Of a stretch of DNA of 6,469 bases, positions 1-5,797 are shown piece after piece; the stretch's first letter is position 1; every line of letters begins with the position of its first letter. The translations under genes were made by a program, and so were the position numbers. The stretch is from DATNBT01 sp964579765. Lineage in GTDB: Bacteria; Acidobacteriota; Vicinamibacteria; Vicinamibacterales; CAVVIG01. The notes beneath the pieces were generated by a model, which saw nothing but the letters and a program-made list of their open reading frames with translations, searched no databases and was not told the DNA's origin. The stretch spans positions 1-6,469 of the forward strand of contig CAZOIK010000390.1 in the NCBI GenBank assembly GCA_964579765.1. Reading direction: 5' to 3'.

Positions 1-315
1 ACGGATCCGCAGCCGTGGTGGTTCGGCTATTCCACCGGCCGCTGGGAGGGCGAGACGCTCGTCGTGCGGACGTCCGGATTCCGCGACGGCGGCTGGCTCG
101 ACGTCAGCGGCAGCCCGCTGACGGACGCCGCGACGATGATCGAGAAGTTTCACCGGATCGACGTCGGCACGCTCGCGCTCGAGCTGACGGTCGACGATCC
201 GAAAGCCTACACGAAGCCGTTCACCGTGACCTTCACGCAGCGGCTCATGCCAGACGACGAGCTGATCGAGTTCATCTGCCAGGAGAACGAGATCTCGTCG
301 AAGCACTTCAAGTGA
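1..315 (+). CDS. Uncharacterised acidobacterial-type protein, C-terminal part (5' truncated)
   Basis: The reading frame is open from base 1 and ends with TGA at 313-315, leaving 104 visible residues; the start lies left of the window. The fragment begins with an aromatic-rich stretch (DPQPWWFGYSTGRWEGETLV) and continues with GFRDGGWLD, then TDDPKAY-like text (here VDDPKAYTKPFTV), and ends ICQENEISSKHFK. From memory, this WEG-TLVV / GFRDGGWLD / DDPKAYTKP pattern is the C-terminal signature of a large, highly paralogous family in Acidobacteriota, usually annotated as hypothetical and often with an export signal. No enzyme motif is visible and I assign no function. Its stop overlaps the GTG start of lpxD by four bases, so the two genes are probably co-transcribed and translationally coupled. 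The family assignment is fairly secure; whether this copy is exported cannot be judged without its N-terminus. Confidence 0.8.
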   Translation, partial: TDPQPWWFGYSTGRWEGETLVVRTSGFRDGGWLDVSGSPLTDAATMIEKFHRIDVGTLALELTVDDPKAYTKPFTVTFTQRLMPDDELIEFICQENEISSKHFK

Positions 316-1331
316 CCCTCGCCGAGCTCGCGCAGCAGATCGGCGGCGACGTCATCGGCGACGGATCCGTCGCTGTGCTCGGCGTCTCGTCGATCGACGA
401 CGTCCGGCCGGGTCATGTGACGCTCGCGGAGAACGAGCAGTATCTCGCGAAGGCCGAGGCATCGCCGGCCGCGGCCATCGTCGTGTCGCTGGACGTGCCG
501 GCCTCGCGCAAGCCGCTCATCCGCGTGAAACGCACGACGCTGGCGCTGGCGAAGATGCTGGCGATCTTCCATCCGGCCGCTCGGCCGGCGCCCGGCATTC
601 ATCCGTCCGCGGTGGTCGGGCGGGACGTCGCCCGGGGCCGCGACATCCACGTCGGCGCGAACGCGGTGGTCAAGGACGGCGCGTCGATTGGCGATCGCGC
701 CGTCGTCGATGCGGGCGCGGTCGTCGGTGAAGGCGTGGTCATCGGCGCCGACTGCGTCGTCCACAGCAACGTCACGCTGTATCACGGCATCCGGCTGGGC
801 GATCGCGTGATCGTGCACGCCGGCACGACGATCGGCAGCGACGGCTTCGGCTACGTGCAGGACGGCGCCGCCCGCGTGAAAATCCCGCAGGTCGGCACGG
901 TGGTCATCGAAGACGACGTCGAGATTGGCGCGAACGTGGCGATCGACCGATCGACGCTCGGCGCGACCGTGATCAAGCGCGGCACCAAGATCGACAATCT
1001 CGTCCAGATCGCGCACAACGTCGTCATCGGCGAGAACACGGTCGTGTGCGGCCTGGTCGGGATTTCAGGCAGCGTGACGATCGGCGACAACGTGACGCTG
1101 GCGGGGCAGGTCGGTCTCGCCGATCACGTCGCCATCGGATCGAATGCGACGATCGGCGCGCAGTCGGGCGTGACGAAGGACCTCGAAGGCGGCAAGTACT
1201 ATCTCGGCAGCCCTGCCGTGCCGATCGGCCTTGCCTCGCGGCAATATGCCGTGTGGGCGAACCTTCCCGAGCTGTCGAAGCGCGTCCGCGAGCTGGAGAA
1301 ACAGCTCGACGCGCTGAAGAAGACTCAGTAG
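312..1331 (+). CDS. lpxD: UDP-3-O-(3-hydroxyacyl)glucosamine N-acyltransferase LpxD
   Basis: LpxD transfers a 3-hydroxyacyl chain from acyl carrier protein to the amino group of UDP-3-O-acylglucosamine, the third step of lipid A synthesis, in the cytoplasm. The 339 residues match the usual family length of about 340. The N-terminal uridine-binding domain (about 1-95) includes VSSIDDVRPGHVTLAEN. It is followed by a left-handed beta-helix of hexapeptide repeats (about 97-290, for example VVIGADCVVHSNV). The family signature GSDGFGY lies at 175-181. His235 in QIAHNV corresponds to the catalytic His239 of the E. coli enzyme. A helical tail (318-339, LPELSKRVRELEKQLDALKK) fits the family's C-terminal extension. 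The frame is open further upstream, but the GTG at 312 gives the family length and overlaps the preceding stop (GTGA). No Shine-Dalgarno sequence is properly spaced; the nearest AGGAG (281-285) is 26 bases away, so translational coupling is likely. No fabZ or lpxA follows, so this may be a stand-alone or second copy. Confidence 0.95.
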   Translation: MTLAELAQQIGGDVIGDGSVAVLGVSSIDDVRPGHVTLAENEQYLAKAEASPAAAIVVSLDVPASRKPLIRVKRTTLALAKMLAIFHPAARPAPGIHPSAVVGRDVARGRDIHVGANAVVKDGASIGDRAVVDAGAVVGEGVVIGADCVVHSNVTLYHGIRLGDRVIVHAGTTIGSDGFGYVQDGAARVKIPQVGTVVIEDDVEIGANVAIDRSTLGATVIKRGTKIDNLVQIAHNVVIGENTVVCGLVGISGSVTIGDNVTLAGQVGLADHVAIGSNATIGAQSGVTKDLEGGKYYLGSPAVPIGLASRQYAVWANLPELSKRVRELEKQLDALKKTQ

Positions 1332-2503
1332 AGCAGGTAGCGTTGGCGCACGCGCGTGAACGCCTCGACCGAGGGCGTCCAGGCGCGCGCGATCTCGCGC
1401 GCGTTCGCGCCGGATTCGATCTGTTCGCGCAAGTTGGGCGATCCCGCGAGGATGTCGATCGGCATCTTCGTGTGCTCGTACTCGTACGGCGGCTGGCGCC
1501 ACGCGAACTGCGACGGTCCGGCCGCGCGGTATGCCGTGATGAGGGCGACGCCGGTCTCGACCGGCCGGAACGCGCGTCGATCGAGGACGTGAATCTGGCA
1601 ACCGGCGCACGCAGTCTTCGCGTGCTTCTGAAACGTCGGCTCGAAGACGGCCGGACGGAAGAACACGCCCGCGAGGCCGAGCGCGTTCATCTGCTCGGCA
1701 AACCGTTCGGCGACGGGCCACGGCGCGCCCGTGATCTCGAACGGGCGCGTGGTTCCGCGGCCTTCTGAGACGTTGGTCCCTTCGAACAACACCGTGCCGG
1801 GGTACACGATCGCCGTGTCGAGCGTCGGCATGTTGGGCGAGGGCATCACCCACGGCAATCCCGTGTCGTCGAAGTACATCTCGCGCCGCCAGCCGGCCAT
1901 CTTCACGACTTCGAGATCGGCGCCGATGCCGAATTCGGCGTTGAAGAGCTGCGCGAGCTCGCCGATCGTCATGCCGTGGCGCATTGGAATCGGATACTGG
2001 CCGACGAAGCTCTCGTACCCGGGCACGAGCATCGGGCCTTCGACCGCTTCGTCTCCAGCGCCGCCGATCGGATTCGGCCGGTCGCACACGATCGCCCTGA
2101 CGCGGTGCCGGCGGCACGCGACGAGGCAGTTCGCCATCGTGTAGACGAAGGTGTAGATGCGCGAGCCGACGTCCTGCAGGTCGATGACGAGCGCATCGAG
2201 GCCCGCGAGCATGTCGCCGGTCGGCTCGCGCGTCTCGCTGTACAGCGAGTACACCGGCACGCGCCGCACCTCGTCGCGCCCGTGCCGCGTCTCGATCATG
2301 TTGTCCTGCACGTCGGAGCGAAAGCCGTGCTGCGGCCCAAACAGCGCCGCGAGCGTCATGCGAGGCTGCTGCGCGAACAGGTCGGCGAAATGGCGGATCC
2401 GCGAGTCAACCGACGCCGGGTTGCAGACCAGGCCGACGCGCTTGCCGTCGAGCGACGACGAGGCGAGCAGGCGCTCGCATCCGGGCTGCACAGACATGGG
2501 CAC
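1325..2503 (-). CDS. namZ: NamZ-type exo-beta-N-acetylmuramidase family protein (DUF1343, GH171)
   Basis: A 392-residue protein of the DUF1343 family, whose characterised member, B. subtilis NamZ, removes N-acetylmuramic acid from the non-reducing ends of peptidoglycan fragments. Visible family motifs in order: GLVCNPASV (24-32), FGPQHGF (55-61) followed by QDNMIE (66-71), PVYSLYSETREPT (83-95), DLQDVGSRIYTF (108-119), CDRPNPIGG (140-148), GYPIP-like QYPIPMRHGMT (169-179), PSPNMPTL (221-228) and FEGTNVSEGRGTTRPFE (240-256). These cover the family from end to end, so the gene looks intact. The start is either the GTG at 2503 or the ATG at 2497; neither has a clear ribosome binding site. The start sits 8 bases after the transporter stop, so coupling is likely. 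No signal peptide or lipobox is visible, unlike the secreted homologues, which suggests a cytoplasmic substrate or another export route. Its 3' end overlaps lpxD by 7 bases. The family call is firm; the exact substrate is inferred. Confidence 0.88.
   Translation of the reverse strand: MPMSVQPGCERLLASSSLDGKRVGLVCNPASVDSRIRHFADLFAQQPRMTLAALFGPQHGFRSDVQDNMIETRHGRDEVRRVPVYSLYSETREPTGDMLAGLDALVIDLQDVGSRIYTFVYTMANCLVACRRHRVRAIVCDRPNPIGGAGDEAVEGPMLVPGYESFVGQYPIPMRHGMTIGELAQLFNAEFGIGADLEVVKMAGWRREMYFDDTGLPWVMPSPNMPTLDTAIVYPGTVLFEGTNVSEGRGTTRPFEITGAPWPVAERFAEQMNALGLAGVFFRPAVFEPTFQKHAKTACAGCQIHVLDRRAFRPVETGVALITAYRAAGPSQFAWRQPPYEYEHTKMPIDILAGSPNLREQIESGANAREIARAWTPSVEAFTRVRQRYLLY
1384..1403. repeat. 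9-bp inverted repeat inside the NamZ-type gene, 52 bases past the lpxD stop
   Basis: CGCGCGCGA and its exact complement TCGCGCGCG flank a 2-base centre (TC). In RNA it could form a GC stem of about 8 bp with a 4-base loop. It encodes part of the NAREIARAW segment near the C-terminus of the NamZ-type protein. No T-tract follows on either strand, so it is not a canonical intrinsic terminator. It could be chance in GC-rich coding DNA. Confidence 0.35.
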
Positions 2504-2511
2504 GAATTATT

Positions 2512-3402
2512 TCACGATCGGGGCGGCGGCTCGATGTGGATGATCGCGTCGCCGATCTGCGGGTAGCGCGTCATCAGCCTGTCTTTCACCACATGCGAGA
2601 TGTCGTGCGCCTCGTCGAGGCGCATGTCGGGCGGCAGCCAGACGTGCAGGTCGAGGAACACGTGATCCTCGGACCCGCGCGTGCGGATCTCGTGGCAGCC
2701 GAGGACGCCGGGAACGCTCATCACCACGTGCTCGATGTCGCGTTCGAGCATCACGCTCTTGTCGCTCAGGATGCCGGTCGTCGCGTGGAAGATCTGCCAG
2801 CCGCCGTAGCCGATGAAGGCGGCGACGACGAGCGCGGCGAGCGGGTCGAGGATCGGCAGGCCGAGGCGCGTGCCGGCGAGCGCGGCGATGACGGTGAACG
2901 ACGACCAGACGTCCGCGCGGGTCTGCAGGACGTCGGCGATGAGCATCTCGCTCGACAGGCGGCGGCCTTCGCGCGTCTCGTACCGAATGACGATCAGATT
3001 CACCACGACGGTGACGATCATCACGACGAAGTTGCCGGCGGTGATCGCGTGGACCGCGGTGCGGCCCAGCAGGTGGTTGAACGCGTTGCGCAGGACTTCG
3101 AGCATCACGAGGGCCGTGAAGCCGACGAACGCGCCCGACGCGACCGTCTCGTACTTGCGGTGGCCGTACGGGTGATCCTCGTCCGGAGGCTGTCGCGCCG
3201 CGTGGATGCCGATCAGCCCGACGACGTTCGACGAGGCGTCGATGAGGGAATGAAAGCCGTCGGAGAGGACGCTGACCGCGCCGCTGAAGTAGCCGAAGCC
3301 GATCTTCGCGAGCGCCACGCCGAAGTTGAGGACGAGGACGCGCACCAGCACGCGCGCGACGAGCGCGTACCGATCGCCGCCGGGCTGGTGCGCGGGAGTC
3401 AA
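2512..3402 (-). CDS. Cation diffusion facilitator (CDF) family metal transporter
   Basis: CDF proteins export divalent metals (Zn, Fe, Mn, Co or Ni) from the cytoplasm in exchange for protons, usually as dimers. The 296 residues match the FieF-like size. Hydrophobic segments lie at about 15-37, 41-67 (containing SDGFHSLID, 47-55), 88-105, 123-140, 153-178 and 184-203, fitting six membrane helices. The loop DEDHPYGHRKYET (74-86) is the family's signature after helix 2. The soluble C-terminal domain (about 210-296) holds CHEIRTRGSEDHVFLDLHVW and ends IIHIEPPP, the usual metallochaperone-like dimer domain. The predicted metal site comprises His51 and Asp55 in helix 2 and Gln160 and Asp164 in helix 5 (LQTRAD); position 160 is histidine in E. 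coli FieF (HxxxD). The start is a TTG at 3402, chosen because it gives a normal short N-terminus; GTG codons near residues 18-20 are alternatives. The gene starts 37 bases after the peroxidase stop, suggesting one operon. Metal specificity cannot be assigned. Confidence 0.92.
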   Translation of the reverse strand: MTPAHQPGGDRYALVARVLVRVLVLNFGVALAKIGFGYFSGAVSVLSDGFHSLIDASSNVVGLIGIHAARQPPDEDHPYGHRKYETVASGAFVGFTALVMLEVLRNAFNHLLGRTAVHAITAGNFVVMIVTVVVNLIVIRYETREGRRLSSEMLIADVLQTRADVWSSFTVIAALAGTRLGLPILDPLAALVVAAFIGYGGWQIFHATTGILSDKSVMLERDIEHVVMSVPGVLGCHEIRTRGSEDHVFLDLHVWLPPDMRLDEAHDISHVVKDRLMTRYPQIGDAIIHIEPPPRS

Positions 3403-3439
3403 ACCATCTGATTCTACGATCGTGCCTGCGAACGCCGCG

Positions 3440-4984
3440 TCACAGCGCGCTCAGAAACGCGACCAGGTCGGATTCCTCCCCCGGCGTGAACACCACGTCG
3501 AAACGCTTTTCATAGAACCGCACGACGTCGAGCAGCGTCCGTGCGGAGCCGTTGTGGAAATACGGCGCGCGCGCGGACAGTCCCCGGAGAATCGGGCCCT
3601 TGATCTTGCCGATGTGGTCGAAACGGCCGTCGATGAGCGCCTGACCGAGATCCGTCGTCGTCACGCACATGGGGGTCGGCTCGTGCGTCATCGGATCCGT
3701 TTTGCAGGCGGTGATGCGCGGCAGGTAGGCGATGTCGAGCCCGCCCAGGTTCACGGCGTCGTTGCCGGGATCGGGGTCTCCCGTGCCGATGTCCAGCGGC
3801 GTGGCAAATGAGTGACCGCCGACGTTCGGCGTGTCATGGCACGTGCCGCACGTTCCGACGACGGACGGAATGCCGCCGACGACCAGGCCGCCCGTCGCCG
3901 CGTCGTCGTTGATGCCGCCGACGCCGCTGATGGTGAAGGTCCGCGAGTTGAAGAGCGCCTGCCCGCGCGCGACCGCGGCGCGCGGATCGCGCTCCGGCAG
4001 ATTCGCCCACGCGTCGAAGGTGTCGAAGATCGCCGGTGTGAACTGCCCGTCGCCGGGTTCGAGCAGGCCCCCGGGCGACTCGAAGTCGTAGGTCGGCGGC
4101 GGCAGGAGGAAGCGGACGCTGGAGTTGATGCCGATGAAGAACGGCTGAGGTGCGAGCCAGGCCGGGCCGCCGGTTGCGTGCTGTGCGTTCAGCCGGCCGA
4201 CACCGCGCAGCGTGACCTGCGTCGAGTAGAGCGACGTCTCGAAATCCACGATCTGCTGGAGTTCCGCCGCCGTCGGATGGGTGCCGTCTCCCTGCGCATG
4301 TCCCATCGTGGCATCGAGCGCCTGGTGTGCCAGGTCGGCGGTCAGCGAGTCTGGATAGTTGTCGAACGTGATCTTGCTTGTACCCGCGGCGGGCGAGGAC
4401 TCGCGTCCGTCCCACATGACGGCGCTGAGGAATCGAAGATTCGTGGCCGGCAGCGGGCGGCGGTACATCGAAATCGTATTGGTCTCGCCGCACCCGTAAG
4501 GGTTGTCTACCTCGGTGACGGCGAAATCCGGGTTGGAGGGCATGCCGATGGCGATGCGAATCAGACCGCGTGTGCGCAGCAGACTGTAGGCCGCGCGTCG
4601 GCCCGCCGGCGTGGACACATCGATGTCGTGATCGCAATTCGAGCCATCAACGGTGCGGAAGATCGGATCGAGGCCGCGTGTGGCGTCGAACCGCTGTTGA
4701 ACGTGGGCGGCCGACACCGCCATGCCGTCTCCCGGCTCATGACAGGTGCCGCAGCTGCGTCCGTTTGTGCCGAGACTCTGGAAGAACGGACCCGTCAGAT
4801 CGATATCGCCGTTCACACTATATGTACGAGACGTGCCATTCTCGTTCGCGAACAACGCGTGCTCTGGTATCGAATGCGGCGGTTCGCCGCGGTCGCGTCG
4901 TTGTCCGTGTATCGCGGTCCCGGCCACTACAGCGCCAAAAACGCAAGCGAAACCCGCGATTACACGTACCGAGCGAATGTTCAT
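3440..4984 (-). CDS. Exported di-heme cytochrome c peroxidase-like protein
   Basis: A 514-residue protein with two CGTCH heme c-binding motifs, at 78-82 and 379-383. An N-terminal signal sequence (basic NIRSVR, then a hydrophobic stretch to about residue 25, ending near HGQ) predicts a periplasmic protein. Support for the bacterial cytochrome c peroxidase/MauG superfamily: MWDGRESS (190-197) in the N-terminal heme domain, and a C-terminal KGPILRGLSARAPYFHNG (462-479) followed by FYEKRF (490-495), matching that superfamily's LRN-APYxHxG element. Such proteins reduce hydrogen peroxide or oxidise protein or small-molecule partners. The hemes are 301 residues apart in sequence, much further than in classical di-heme peroxidases (about 145-170). 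Non-heme cysteines at 117, 165, 427 and 440 could form disulfides. The ATG start at 4984 is fixed by an excellent ribosome binding site. It is the first gene of the likely three-gene minus-strand unit. Peroxidase activity is inferred from fold membership only. Confidence 0.88.
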   Translation of the reverse strand: MNIRSVRVIAGFACVFGAVVAGTAIHGQRRDRGEPPHSIPEHALFANENGTSRTYSVNGDIDLTGPFFQSLGTNGRSCGTCHEPGDGMAVSAAHVQQRFDATRGLDPIFRTVDGSNCDHDIDVSTPAGRRAAYSLLRTRGLIRIAIGMPSNPDFAVTEVDNPYGCGETNTISMYRRPLPATNLRFLSAVMWDGRESSPAAGTSKITFDNYPDSLTADLAHQALDATMGHAQGDGTHPTAAELQQIVDFETSLYSTQVTLRGVGRLNAQHATGGPAWLAPQPFFIGINSSVRFLLPPPTYDFESPGGLLEPGDGQFTPAIFDTFDAWANLPERDPRAAVARGQALFNSRTFTISGVGGINDDAATGGLVVGGIPSVVGTCGTCHDTPNVGGHSFATPLDIGTGDPDPGNDAVNLGGLDIAYLPRITACKTDPMTHEPTPMCVTTTDLGQALIDGRFDHIGKIKGPILRGLSARAPYFHNGSARTLLDVVRFYEKRFDVVFTPGEESDLVAFLSAL

Positions 4985-4988
4985 CGTG

Positions 4989-4995
4989 ACCTCCT
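4989..4995 (-). promoter_or_regulatory. Strong ribosome binding site of the peroxidase-like gene
   Basis: The minus strand reads AGGAGGT, four bases before the ATG at 4984, a near-perfect anti-16S match that decides this start codon. An upstream CTCC (plus-strand GGAG at 4999-5002) can pair with the GGAG of this site, giving a 4-bp stem with a 4-base loop. Confidence 0.85.
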
Positions 4996-5078
4996 ATGGG
5001 AGAACTGGTGAGCGTGCGCGTGCGTGGCGAAGCACATCCGATGCCGACTGCTGAGCGCGTCGCTGGGGGACGGCGGGC

Positions 5079-5108
5079 TTGCCTCGGCCGCGCAGACGTT
5101 GATAGACT
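5079..5108 (+). promoter_or_regulatory. Candidate sigma70-like promoter for the RRM unit
   Basis: TTGCCT at 5079-5084 and TAGACT at 5103-5108, separated by 18 bases, resemble the TTGACA and TATAAT boxes (4 of 6 matches each). This is the least GC-rich spot in the intergenic region. Transcription from about 5114-5116 would leave a leader of roughly 125 bases before the RRM start. It is a pattern match only. Confidence 0.4.
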
Positions 5109-5229
5109 ACGCGCCCTTGGTGGTCGCCCCGCCCGCTTCGCCCGTCGCCAGAGCCGATCGAGCCGCACCCGCGCACTCGCTCTCCTCGTCCACGACTGCT
5201 TAGCTCTGGCGCACGACACCGAGGAACGA

Positions 5230-5234
5230 GGGAG
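5230..5234 (+). promoter_or_regulatory. Ribosome binding site of the RRM gene
   Basis: GGGAG lies five bases before the ATG at 5240, within a purine-rich stretch (GAGGAACGAGGGAGC). It supports this ATG, which places the RNP2 strand at residue 5, as is normal for small bacterial RRM proteins. Confidence 0.7.
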
Positions 5235-5239
5235 CAGCT

Positions 5240-5566
5240 ATGGGACGCAGACTTTATGTCGGCAACCTCCCCTACAGCACCGGTGAGGCGGAACTCCAGG
5301 AGCTCTTCAGCAAGGCCGGCACGGTGGAATCGGTGCGTGTCATGCGCGATGCCGCCACGGGCCGCGCGCGCGGCTTCGCGTTCGTGGAGATGGCGACCGA
5401 CGACGAGGCGCAGAAGGCTGCGAGCGAGTTCAACCAGTATCAACTCGGCGGCCGCGCGCTGACCGTCAACGAGGCGCGGCCGAAACCCGAAGGCGGGTTC
5501 GGCGGCGGAGGCGGCTACGGCAACCGCGGCGGCAACGCCGGGGGACGCCGCGAACCGCGGTGGTAG
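5240..5566 (+). CDS. Small RRM-domain RNA-binding protein with glycine-rich tail
   Basis: A 108-residue protein made of one RNA recognition motif and a short tail. RNP2 is LYVGNL (5-10) and RNP1 is RGFAFVEM (44-51), with the aromatic residues expected to stack on RNA bases (Tyr6, Phe46, Phe48) all present. The fold runs to about residue 80 (LGGRALTVNEARPK), followed by a Gly/Arg/Asn tail (85-108, GGFGGGGGYGNRGG then GRREPRW). This layout matches the small bacterial and cyanobacterial Rbp proteins, which bind single-stranded RNA; several of these are linked to cold response or mRNA localisation. It acts in the cytoplasm. The gene for the basic-tailed protein starts 9 bases after its stop, so they likely share a transcript. 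A possible 125-base leader hints at post-transcriptional control, as in cold-shock genes, but that is inference. The RNA targets are unknown. Confidence 0.95.
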   Translation: MGRRLYVGNLPYSTGEAELQELFSKAGTVESVRVMRDAATGRARGFAFVEMATDDEAQKAASEFNQYQLGGRALTVNEARPKPEGGFGGGGGYGNRGGNAGGRREPRW

Positions 5567-5575
5567 GTTAGATAG

Positions 5576-5797
5576 ATGAAGAACTGGACCAAAGGCGACC
5601 GCGTCGCACAGGCCACGTACGGCAACGGCACCCTCGTCGAAGTCAACGAGCACCACACGGTGATCGAATTCGACGAGCACGGCCGCAAGGTGTTCTCCTC
5701 GAAGCTCGTGACCCTCCAGCCCACGAACGAGCCCGCGCCCAAGAAGGCGCCGCGCAAGCGCGCCGTGAAGAAGAAGGCCGCGAAAGCCGAGGGCTAG
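5576..5797 (+). CDS. Small protein with SH3/Tudor-like head and Lys/Arg-rich tail
   Basis: A 73-residue protein I cannot assign to a characterised gene. The head (about 4-48) reads WTKGDRVAQATYGNGTLVEV then EHHTVIEFDEHGRKVFSSKL. The GDRV..x.YGxGT..EV pattern with alternating beta strands resembles the small SH3/Tudor-like barrels found at the end of UvrD-type helicases and in DUF3553-like proteins. The tail (53-73) has 9 Lys/Arg in 21 residues with Ala and Pro (KKAPRKRAVKKKAAK), like histone H1-type or nucleoid-binding tails, suggesting binding to DNA or RNA. The ATG at 5576 follows the RRM stop by 9 bases; the only ribosome-site-like text is a weak AGGT over that stop, so translation may be coupled. 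It converges on rsgA, sharing CTAG as the stop for both. The coding call is well supported; the nucleic-acid role is inference. Confidence 0.82.
   Translation: MKNWTKGDRVAQATYGNGTLVEVNEHHTVIEFDEHGRKVFSSKLVTLQPTNEPAPKKAPRKRAVKKKAAKAEG

Larger units (their letters stand above)
4985..5239. other. Divergent intergenic region between the peroxidase and RRM units
   Basis: This 255-base stretch separates the minus-strand peroxidase-transporter-NamZ unit from the plus-strand RRM unit, so it must hold promoters for both unless the minus-strand unit is read from further right. Apart from the two ribosome binding sites and one plausible plus-strand promoter, it shows no convincing gene. Short frames crossing it are rich in arginine and alanine, without family motifs. 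I could not pick a convincing minus-strand promoter. Confidence 0.6.

Noticed and set aside
15..311. In-frame extension of lpxD upstream of the GTG, giving a 438-residue protein
   Set aside because: The added residues are arginine-rich shadow of the preceding gene in another frame; starting at 312 gives the family's normal length and N-terminus.
207..1016. 269-codon open frame opposite lpxD
   Set aside because: The composition (Asp/Arg/His/Ala-rich, no motifs) is typical of the antisense of GC-rich hexapeptide-repeat coding sequence; LpxD on the other strand is certain.
2536..3411. 291-codon open frame opposite the CDF transporter
   Set aside because: It is rich in Asp, Glu, Val, His and Arg with no recognisable fold, as expected from the complement of a membrane protein gene in GC-rich DNA.
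3812..5011. 399-codon open frame opposite the peroxidase-like gene
   Set aside because: It is an Arg/Ala/Asp-rich shadow without domains, while the opposite strand carries two heme motifs, a signal peptide and a strong ribosome binding site.
4996..5286. 96-codon plus-strand frame in the intergenic region
   Set aside because: It runs into the RRM start in another frame, is Arg/Ala-rich, and has no ribosome binding site of its own.
4994..5680. 228-codon minus-strand frame across the RRM gene and the divergent region
   Set aside because: It reads through the RRM gene in antisense, and the RRM has unmistakable RNP1 and RNP2 motifs. The residues outside the overlap show no family.
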